Shown in pieces: positions 34,766 through 43,700 of a DNA stretch of 64,000 nt. Below the pieces are notes generated by a model. It saw only the letters and a program-made list of their open reading frames with translations. It was not told where the DNA came from and ran no database searches. The stretch lies in NCBI GenBank assembly GCA_009767595.1, contig VSDK01002257.1:49364-113363 (forward strand), given 5' to 3'. The number at the start of each line of letters is the position of its first letter. Position 1 is the first letter of the stretch. Both the position numbers and the translations under genes were made by a program. Source of the DNA: Symbiodinium kawagutii. Taxonomy: Eukaryota; Sar; Dinophyceae; Suessiales; Symbiodiniaceae.

Positions 34766-35204
34766 ACCAAATGGCCGTTGAACTCTGGGAATATCCACGA
34801 CTTTCTCGAGCTGCCTGGGCCGCCAGGTACCAGATGATTTGGTGCCTCAGGGACAGGATGGGCCAGAGAATCCTCTGTGGGACCAGCCCTGGCGTACTTC
34901 AAAGCCGTCCAAAGAATGATTTGTTTACAAGGAAAAAATATCAATTTCGGGGTTACACCCCGTGGACAAAGGCATGTCGAACATGCTTTGGCCAATGAAA
35001 CGTATGATGCACCCCAAGAAGGTTGGCTTTGCCTCAAGCTATACTATGGTTTGACTTTTGGATTGGCTGGATATTGATTTGATAGTTTTGCAACCACTAG
35101 TGGGCCACCCCTGGCCATGAGACATTGAAGAGTTTTAAACGTTTTTCGATTCTCAGATTTTCCAAAGAGACTGCTGTGACTGATGTACTCCTTCAAAAGG
35201 TGAC

Positions 35205-35243
35205 CATCATCAACCATCATCAACCATCATCAACCATCATCAA
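35205..35243. repeat. (CATCATCAAC)n at the 5' end of the LINE
   Basis: About four copies of the decamer end where the unique 5' DNA of the element begins (AAGCTGTATACGG). The same decamer lies at the other end (46388-46427), so this is the target sequence or target-site duplication. Confidence 0.75.
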
Positions 35244-35300
35244 AGCTGTATACGGCTCAATCCTTCCAGCTGGTAACGGCTGGGTACTGCAGAGTGAGCC

Positions 35301-38300
35301 ATGGAATGTTTGCATCCACACGCTGCTCAGAAGGTCCTGGAAGTCTTCCAGAACTACATGCTGAAACCCGGTGTGTGTGACTGTACGAAAACGGGATCGT
35401 TCTTGGTGAAATTGGAGGACTCCATGACTCTGGGTAGAACACGTGCCTTGGTTCATGGGGTCATTCTTGATGAGACTGGAACTTTGACCCCTCGAAAAGT
35501 GCTTGGTATGAATCTGATGTGCGGGTGTGATGAAAACACGATGAAGAAACATGTCAAGGTGGCCTTGCCAGTTGAACAACTTGATTTGTTGAGGGACCAA
35601 AAAGGACCGCATTTTGTGCTCAATGCCGTCATTCGGGATGACATCATCGATGTGACAGGTCCAGGATCCACTTGCTTTCCAGCAAGGGATTCTGTGGAAG
35701 ATCTACCTACCTCTGAAATCAGGGTTGGGGAACTGTTTTGTGGTGGCTTCGGAGGCTGGGCTCATGCAATGCGTAGTTTGTCAACTGCAGATAGACCGGT
35801 GATTACCAAATGGGGATTGGATGTTGACGCAATTTGCTGTGAAACCTATGCCAAGTCGCATCAATTGCACAAGGTAGTCTTCGAATCTGTCCAGTGTGCA
35901 AATGTCATGGCACCGCAGGAAATGCATTCGTTTGACCCGGATGTTGTTTTCAATTCTGACATTGAGAACCTGTGGTGGATGGGTTTTGCTTTCAAGATGG
36001 CATCGCAGGTTCTAGCAATGTCACCACCATGTCCGCCATGGTCCAATGCGGATCAGGGGGGAGGATTACATAGGAAGGAAGGCTTCACGATGCTGTTGGC
36101 AATCATATTGTTGGGATTCCTCAGGCCACGCATGTGGTGTGCTGAAAACGTAGCCCCTTTGAGATCGCATCCGCACTGGCCTATCATCCAGGCTGCAATC
36201 AGATGGTCGGGTTTTGAACTTGTCTGGTGTGTTTGCCTTGATTTGCAGGATCAGGTACCTCAGCATAGAGACCGACTGTTGATGATTGCACGAAATTGTA
36301 GAGACGAGGACATTGACAACCACCGTCCAGTCAGTTGGCCATGCACAACCAAGCATTCGTTAGGATCCTATGGAGCACTGCTGGAACTTGATGAATACTG
36401 GAGTGAAGAGGCGAAGCTTTCAAGGGAAGAGCTCATGATGTACCTCGAACCCAAACATGCTCCGATGAACCAGATTGGACCATACGCCAAACGTGCCAGG
36501 AAAGACGTCTCAATGAATAGACTCAAAACCAAGGATGATGCAGTGTCATGCATTCTGACAACATACGGCAGACCTCTCACCATCCCAGAGGAGTCACGAA
36601 AGCGTAATGGGGTCTACGGATCTCTGATTCTCCAGGGAAATGAAGTCAGGAGACTCACCATTCCTGAATTGGTGTTACTGTTTGGTGCAATTGAACCCTG
36701 TTGGTTGCCTGAAACACCAGGAATTGCAACAAAGTTGATAGGCAATGCAATTGCTGTCCCGCATGCACTCATCACGGCCTTGAATGCATTGAGCTTTGTG
36801 AGGCCATTGTGGTATGGAGACCGAATCCAAGCCATTTTTGCATCGGTTTTCGGTGAGCATTTGTCCTGCAACAACCTAGTGATCACGAAGGATGATGATG
36901 GCTTTTGGTTTTCGAAATCTGATCAGGTTGAAGGGATTGTTGCTCCGACGGCAAAGATGCATGTCATCAACCGACTCAAGGTCAAATCTCCTCTCCAAGA
37001 GTACTGCCTGTCGGTTGAGGAAGGAATTGAAATCAGAAAGCTGTTGCGACAGATCACTGGTTTGTCATTGCCACCACAGATGAACATTGAGCTGTCCAAA
37101 CATGACAAGATTTTCATTCCATTACATGATGATGCTGTGATGCCAGACGTGGACCTGACACTCTCGGCCATGTTTCCAAGCTGCCTCATTTTGCATGAAG
37201 AAAGTATGGAAGCAAAGGACTGGCCGTTTTCCTTGGTGCTGGCACCTGAGATGACAGTGGCTTTGAAAAGAGACACAGTGATCATGCCACAAGAAGTTGA
37301 ACATAGGATGTCATGCGTTTTGAGCAATGAAGATGATGCGGCATGTTTTAGCATGACAGGAAAACCTGCCAATGTGTCACAACCATGTTCAAATGTGGTG
37401 TTGTTCCTGCCCATGGACAACATCCGGTCAATGAAGTGCCCTGAGAGCATCCGATTCACATGCCTTCATGAAGTGCTTGTCGTGAATGCACATGTCGATA
37501 GAGTAGAAGACCTCCGCCACTTTTTTCACTTCACAGGCATCGACCAAGTGCTGCAAGCTGTGGGGTGGGAAATGAACATGAAGTGTGCAAGTGAGATGGA
37601 AAGACAGGAATCCAGACAAGTGCAACTGCGATTGACTAGGTCCCATGGAAGACTAGCTTTGCAAACCCAGCATTTCGTGAACGTCGTCCGTACCTTCATC
37701 ATGATCTCTCAGCTCAACTCGGTGGTAAGAACAAATGATGATGTTGTGAAAGTTTCCATCAAGCTTTGGAGCACATGGATTTGGAGTCGTTGTGTGCCCA
37801 AGAGCACAAAGCTGCAATTCATCACAGATGCATGGCGTGTGGCAAATCAGTTTTTCGACTGTGATGCAGAGATGCGTTTGATCTCCAGTGGCCGCATGTT
37901 GAACCCAGACATGTGTATTGGAGATTATGTGATGGGTGATGAACCATGCCCTGACCTCAAAGTGCATTTGATTTTGCAACTCCATGGAGGAGGTCCATCG
38001 CAGAAAAGGACTAGAGAAGATGTCAGGGATCAACCAACTGCACTGGACGTTGGAGATGGAGAGTGGCCGTTGGATGAGAACAGATGTGTGACCATTGAGG
38101 ACGACTATGGTGCACCCGCACCAGCGTCCCATGTGAGCGAGTCCGTTGAGGACACTGTTGCAACGCTTCTTCAGAAGATGATCAATTTTGAAGTGCAAGA
38201 CGTGTTTCTCCAGGACCACATCTTTGCAAATCTGACATTGATTGAAGAGCCAAATCAACTGAGCATGTGGGGCGATATCCACCAGATATTGTCCTATATG

Positions 38301-40712
38301 GAGTTCAATCAACGTGTGGGCATAGAACAAATCATGAACGAAATGGGGTGGCAACACCTTGTGCGCTTCCCAGAGTACCGGCCGCAGGCAAGAGTACAGA
38401 TGCTGGTTATTCCAATTCCTGGAATGAGATGCCACCCCTTGACCTCAGTGAGAGGCTTCATAGTGTCAGCACTTACATACTGCCGAATGCCACCATCCTT
38501 GATGCCCTCGGATGAACTGGTGAACGTCCAGGTGAACTTGTGGGGTGTGCTCGTTGTCAACGGGTTTTTCAAGAGGAACACACGCATCAGTAGGTTTTCG
38601 CTGCCTTGGAATGAAGTCACACGGTTTGCAGACCAACCAACCGAAATGCGAACAATCTCACGTGGAAAGTGCCTCATGCCTGAATACACACTGGATGACT
38701 ATCTTCCATCGGATGCCAAATCGATCAAAATTCACCTTGTGCTTCAACTCAGAGGGGGAGGCCCTCCAAGAGGGGGAAATGAGAAGGTGGACGCAGTGGT
38801 GAAAGCCAAGAACGAGCTGGCCAAGTTGATGCTTGACCTCGGCTGCGAGCTGCAAGCCACGACATCGGCAGTCCAGTTGCTCATCAAACGTGCTGGCCTC
38901 ACACCAATCAATGCTGCACTTCGGAAGAAAGAACCTGCAGAAAGGATGACATCAGTACTTGAAATTGCAAAATCGGTTGATGTACAGATACCTGCTTGGA
39001 ATCACACTGCAATGCGGAGGCAACAGGTGGTGCAGAAGAAGATCAGCCAACAGCAAATCTCCAACCAGGAGATCAGTGCAATGCAGTGTACGTTGAGAGC
39101 TGGCCATTTCATCAACCAAGATGATACATCATGTTGTGTTTTGAAAAACATTAGTAGTGGTTCTTCGGGAGTAGTCATGGTTGACTATGAGCAAGCACTT
39201 CCGTGGCTTGAAAAGAAGCAAGCAATTTCAACCGATGAACTTGCACTCTTTATCTTGGGAGGGTGTAAAGAGGCGAAAGATGGCAAATGCAAGCAGATCT
39301 GCGCTCCGGCTTTCAATGAAATGCATGCGCCCATTGTCGTGAGTGGTTGCCTTCATAACCTGGGGGCAAAGCCAGTGAAGATAGCTCCACCCAAGGGAGC
39401 AGATGTGGATGTCCAAGAGTCCGTCATTTGCTCAGTCACAGTCTACAAGGATGAACTTGTCATGTTGTCATGGGATGAAATCTGTGAAGCACCAGTGAAG
39501 AAAACCATCGAACTCTTGAATTCCAGTGGTGATCCAGTCCAACTCCTCGGCTCCCCATGGGGCAAGTCATGGTGGGGAGATTTGGGAAAGACGTCACCTC
39601 CAAATGCACTCAGCCTGCAAATGCATGTGAGAGTTCTGAAAAACAAGTTGGTTGACTTGCTGCGCACTTCAGGATCCAGTGGAGTCTATGTGAACCCAAA
39701 GGATGACAAAGGGGCGATTGATACAAAATATGCAATTGTCTGGAGTGATCAGACTCTGCCAGAACTTCGGGTCTCTGCTGCGACTTTGCCCAAGGCTTTA
39801 GGAATCGTTAGGATCACAAGGAGCCAGGCAAAAAGGACTTCCCGTGGAGTTCGTGTGCATGTGGATGATTATGAAGATGCCTTCCAGACATTGCGACCAA
39901 ATGAAGATGTCCCAAAACACGTGCAGGTCCAACACATGGCCAAGTTGTCCCCCACACCAGTGGGAGTGTCGTTGGAAGAATTGAAAGAATGGATCAAAAA
40001 GGTTGGATTGCCAGCAAAACCTATCAAGCCAGTCAACCATCGTGCCTGGCTTCTAGGTTTCTCCGAAACTGTGCATGAGCAATGGTACACATGGAATTCG
40101 GAAGTCATGTTGCTCACATTCCTTGCGCCACGAAATAGGGATGCATCCAGATCGCTAGTAGCAGGTTTCGTGCCACCAAAGGAAAAGGCTGCAACCAGCA
40201 GCATCGATGGAAACCCAGGAGATGCATGGGCGGAATATAGGATGAAAAATGGATTGGAAATGAGAACAGCAGGTGCTGTTGCAGCACCGAGCAATCCATC
40301 CAATGCAAATGCCAGTGCCCAGCGTGCCACCCAAGGGCCAGTCGAGGAACGTTTTCGACAACAAGATGCACAATTGGACTCGCTCAAGGAAGCCATGACA
40401 GATCTTCAAAAGACTGTAGCTCAAACCACCCAAGCGCAATGTGAACTGAAAACACACGTTGATCAACAGATGCATGGTATCCAAACCAACTTCGATAGAC
40501 AGCTACAGAAGATGGGCCAGTCCTTTGAACAAAGTTTGCAGTCAGCCATGAAACAACAAGACAGACAGATGACTGAAAGCTTCCGTGAGCTCAAACTTTT
40601 GTTCCAGAACCAGCCAGATCCAAAGAAGAAGGCAAGGGTATCCAAACCCAAGAAACATGGTGATGAAGAAGAGAAGAAAACGGGGGACGATGGTGATGAA
40701 TCAGACCATTGA
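35301..40712 (+). CDS. LINE ORF1: C5 DNA methyltransferase, tandem ubiquitin-like modules, coiled coil (1803 aa)
   Basis: ATG at 35301 lies in GCCATGG, and an in-frame TGA lies two codons upstream, so the start is firm. Residues 140-500 are a C5-MTase: ELFCGGFGG (motif I, 144-152), SPPCPPWS with catalytic Cys244 (motif IV; the usual Gln is Pro), AENV (motif VI, 281-284), PQHRDR (motif VIII, 320-325), RRLTIPEL (motif IX) and IGNAIAVPHA (motif X, 480-489). Such enzymes methylate cytosine, mostly at CpG in dinoflagellates. A repeated unit follows at about 746-899 and 1007-1154. Each half opens GI-Q----GW and closes as a ubiquitin-like fold (SGRMLNPDMCIGDY...LILQLHGGG; RGKCLMPEYTLDDY...LVLQLRGGG). 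Residues 1681-1770 form a Gln-rich coiled coil, and 1774-1788 a Lys-rich patch suited to RNA binding or nuclear import. Residues 1-140, 500-745 and 1160-1680 match nothing I know. It ends at UGA-CUA, with the frame open beyond. Confidence 0.9.
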   Translation: MECLHPHAAQKVLEVFQNYMLKPGVCDCTKTGSFLVKLEDSMTLGRTRALVHGVILDETGTLTPRKVLGMNLMCGCDENTMKKHVKVALPVEQLDLLRDQKGPHFVLNAVIRDDIIDVTGPGSTCFPARDSVEDLPTSEIRVGELFCGGFGGWAHAMRSLSTADRPVITKWGLDVDAICCETYAKSHQLHKVVFESVQCANVMAPQEMHSFDPDVVFNSDIENLWWMGFAFKMASQVLAMSPPCPPWSNADQGGGLHRKEGFTMLLAIILLGFLRPRMWCAENVAPLRSHPHWPIIQAAIRWSGFELVWCVCLDLQDQVPQHRDRLLMIARNCRDEDIDNHRPVSWPCTTKHSLGSYGALLELDEYWSEEAKLSREELMMYLEPKHAPMNQIGPYAKRARKDVSMNRLKTKDDAVSCILTTYGRPLTIPEESRKRNGVYGSLILQGNEVRRLTIPELVLLFGAIEPCWLPETPGIATKLIGNAIAVPHALITALNALSFVRPLWYGDRIQAIFASVFGEHLSCNNLVITKDDDGFWFSKSDQVEGIVAPTAKMHVINRLKVKSPLQEYCLSVEEGIEIRKLLRQITGLSLPPQMNIELSKHDKIFIPLHDDAVMPDVDLTLSAMFPSCLILHEESMEAKDWPFSLVLAPEMTVALKRDTVIMPQEVEHRMSCVLSNEDDAACFSMTGKPANVSQPCSNVVLFLPMDNIRSMKCPESIRFTCLHEVLVVNAHVDRVEDLRHFFHFTGIDQVLQAVGWEMNMKCASEMERQESRQVQLRLTRSHGRLALQTQHFVNVVRTFIMISQLNSVVRTNDDVVKVSIKLWSTWIWSRCVPKSTKLQFITDAWRVANQFFDCDAEMRLISSGRMLNPDMCIGDYVMGDEPCPDLKVHLILQLHGGGPSQKRTREDVRDQPTALDVGDGEWPLDENRCVTIEDDYGAPAPASHVSESVEDTVATLLQKMINFEVQDVFLQDHIFANLTLIEEPNQLSMWGDIHQILSYMEFNQRVGIEQIMNEMGWQHLVRFPEYRPQARVQMLVIPIPGMRCHPLTSVRGFIVSALTYCRMPPSLMPSDELVNVQVNLWGVLVVNGFFKRNTRISRFSLPWNEVTRFADQPTEMRTISRGKCLMPEYTLDDYLPSDAKSIKIHLVLQLRGGGPPRGGNEKVDAVVKAKNELAKLMLDLGCELQATTSAVQLLIKRAGLTPINAALRKKEPAERMTSVLEIAKSVDVQIPAWNHTAMRRQQVVQKKISQQQISNQEISAMQCTLRAGHFINQDDTSCCVLKNISSGSSGVVMVDYEQALPWLEKKQAISTDELALFILGGCKEAKDGKCKQICAPAFNEMHAPIVVSGCLHNLGAKPVKIAPPKGADVDVQESVICSVTVYKDELVMLSWDEICEAPVKKTIELLNSSGDPVQLLGSPWGKSWWGDLGKTSPPNALSLQMHVRVLKNKLVDLLRTSGSSGVYVNPKDDKGAIDTKYAIVWSDQTLPELRVSAATLPKALGIVRITRSQAKRTSRGVRVHVDDYEDAFQTLRPNEDVPKHVQVQHMAKLSPTPVGVSLEELKEWIKKVGLPAKPIKPVNHRAWLLGFSETVHEQWYTWNSEVMLLTFLAPRNRDASRSLVAGFVPPKEKAATSSIDGNPGDAWAEYRMKNGLEMRTAGAVAAPSNPSNANASAQRATQGPVEERFRQQDAQLDSLKEAMTDLQKTVAQTTQAQCELKTHVDQQMHGIQTNFDRQLQKMGQSFEQSLQSAMKQQDRQMTESFRELKLLFQNQPDPKKKARVSKPKKHGDEEEKKTGDDGDESDH

Positions 40713-40793
40713 CTACCCATTGAAGGTGAGCTGTATCGTACAATAGAGTCCAAACCAAAATGGCAGGACCCAATCGGTAATGAACCTGTCCTT
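40707..40793 (+). promoter_or_regulatory. Candidate UGA-CUA stop-codon readthrough site between ORF1 and ORF2
   Basis: ORF1 ends CAT UGA CUA CCC. UGA followed by CUA is the best-known leaky stop context in eukaryotes and RNA viruses. The 27 codons from 40713 to 40793 are all sense codons in the same frame, and ORF2 continues without a break. The first in-frame ATG of ORF2 is only at 40893. Readthrough would give a fusion of about 3,620 residues. This is inferred from sequence only. Confidence 0.55.
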
Positions 40794-43700
40794 GTGTATG
40801 CATTTACTCAAGGATTGTTGACTTTGCATAAATTCGAAGCTTGCATTTGTGTCCCGAAGTTTTGCATTTTGACGCATTCGCAGTTCTTCAGCATGAGGAT
40901 TTCTATGTCCTTGCATGCATGGTTGCTGGGTGCTCGAGTGGGAGAAGCAACTAACCCTGGTCCGCCAGATGGACATGCCATCTCACTGTGTGTATCCAAT
41001 CCAACCGCGCTCTATGGAAAAACGCAAGCGGTTCTGGACATGGGAAGTGATGTTTATATGTTTAGTGAAACTAGTGCGACACTTGCTACTCAGAAGTTTG
41101 TTCAAAAAGAGTTTGGTTTAAAGAAATATCGTTGTTTTTGGAGCAAACACGTGCCTTCTTTGAAATCCTCAATTGATACCTCTTTGTCCTATAGGGGTGA
41201 AGCGATTGGCACATCAATCTTTTCCAGGGTTCCTTGCAGGTCATTTCGTGGTTGCATCCAAGAATTGCTCTGGGAAACCTGTAGGATCAACGCTGCGGTT
41301 TTGCACTTTTCTTGCTGTGAAATCTTGCTGGTTACAGTGTACGGATTTCCGGACAATCATACAACAGAGGTGAAGAGGCTTAATGATATGCTTTTGGCAG
41401 CGGCGTATGCCATTGCAGTTGAGACAAATTTGCCTTTCATAATTGCTGGGGATTTCAACACGGTTGTTGTTGACTTACCAATTTTTCAAAGCATAAAAGC
41501 TAGCGGAGCAGTTGAGGCTTTTCAATTGCATCAAGCAAGAACCGGCATCTTGCTTGAACCGACCTGCAGAGGCTCGACAAGAAATGACACATGCATTTTC
41601 CATCCTTTGGTTGCTGACATGGTGCAATCCATGGAGGTTACCCAAGACTACACTTTTGACTCGCATGTACCTCTTTTCGTGCAGATCAGAGTACCTTTGA
41701 TCTTACCCAAAACTTTCAAGTGGTTCCTACCAGATTCTGTAATTGAATTTGGGGTGAATGCTGAAAATGTTGATGAACCTTATCACAGACATGCTAGGAA
41801 GTTAATTGGGAAAATCAATGAAATTACAGATGACACGTCGTCACTTGAAGCTTTCCAGCAATGGTCGCGCACTTGCGAAAAAGCTTTTGATGATGCTTTG
41901 AGTGTGCAACACGCATTGGATCCAGTGCGATCACCTTTCCAGAAGCTACCCAGGAGTGCCAAAGGCAGAGGACAATTCTCAGTGTCGCAGCACAGTGGCC
42001 AACGTAGACAACTTAAAGAGGATAGATTTCAGCATTTTAATCCTAAATTCGAAGTTTTTTCAACCGTCTCTTTGGCAAAGGTTCGACAGGTCCGTAGACT
42101 GAAATCATTCCTTGCGGCTTTGCGTTCTTTTCACAACCACCGAGATAATCTTACCAATGATGAGATTGAATCTCGGAAATCACAACTCTATGGAGAGTGG
42201 AAGAAAATACGTGGCGCTGCCGGGTATGGCAGGTCATGGGAACGTTGGATTTTGTCCTTCGATGAAGTCCAATATGTGCCACAATGCATCCCGTCCTTGG
42301 ATGAACTGGCAACCTTTGTGCAAATCGTTGAGTTTGATGCTAATGCTTGTTGTGCACAGGAAGTTCGAAACAGAAAGTCATCATTTCGTTGCAGCATTCA
42401 GACCGATTTTGCCGAAGCTTTTGCATCCTTGACATATAAATGTGTTAAGCAAGCTGATTTTCTAATGCTCAATGAAGTGCCGTGCATACGTAGGTGTGAA
42501 GCCACGCTTTGCCGAAGTTCCGTAGGAAACACATGCTTGAAAATGATGCAGAAAATCGACATTTTTCCTGGTCATGAAGCCAGTTTTGGCGAAGCACGCA
42601 TCTTAATCAAATCTGTGAAAGATAATTTGGCATATTTCACTTGCATTGAAGGTGAGGTGCCTGCAAGGGGCACTTTGGAACAGAAAGCCTTTGCAGTCAA
42701 TGCAGCAGATGTCCAAAAAGCTTTTGCCGATTTTTGGACACCTATGTGGATGCGTGAAAGCACCAGTGAAACAAGATCCATGGAAGCTTGGAACTCTTTT
42801 GAAGATGAACTCAATAACATTGACCTACCACACATCGAAATGGAGGTTAGGTTAGATGACACCGACAGGTGGATCCAAGCCATAGCCAACCTTAAGGATG
42901 GGAAAGCTGCTGGCATTGATGGATGGAGAAACGAAGAATTTAAGTGTCTACCTGTGGAAGCGGTGACTCATCTAATGAATATTGTGGTAAAATCACTACC
43001 GTGTGGTTTACATCCTGATTTGATGCAAGCAAAGACGACTCTGCTCGCCAAAAACTCGCAACCTTCTTCTATGGACCACGGGCGTCCAATCACAGTGCTA
43101 CCAACAGTGTATCGTCTCATTTCAAAGGTGATATACATGCAGGTCATCGATGCTTGGGCTGCCTACCTGCCCATCAATGTTTCGGGGGGGTTACCCAAAA
43201 GGAGCGTGCGTGATATTTCACTGGCACAAAGCGCTATGATTGAGGATGGATTGGTTAATGGCATTCCTATGTGCGGTAGCACTATGGACCTTACTAAGGC
43301 CTTCAATCTCATTCCGAGGCAACCGGCCAGATGCATCCTACTTAGGTTAGGGTTACCGACCTATGTAGTTGATTTTTGGATGAGTAATTTATCCAAACTC
43401 ACGAGATCTTTACTCTTTCAAGGCCACCAAGGCCCATCTTTGCCTTCCACATGTGGTATGCCGGAGGGAGATTCCCTTTCGATTTTAGGTATGATCGCTA
43501 TCAGTGTGGTCTGGTACTTCTCGGTGTGCACAGATAAACTTCAGGCTTTTACTTTTGCAGATAACTGGGGGTGGGTCTCCACCTCCATCGAACATCAGTT
43601 TTCCGCTTGGATTAAGACACTCAATTTGATTTCTAGCTTGCGTATGAAGCTGAGCCTATCCAAATGTTGGTTGTGGGCAACTGAAGCGAACTTCAGAAAG

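Noticed and set aside
35244-35300. Relict dinoflagellate spliced leader at the LINE or before the U-box gene
   Set aside because: I looked for the TTTTGGCTCAAG core upstream of 35301, 23461 and 56264 and did not see it.
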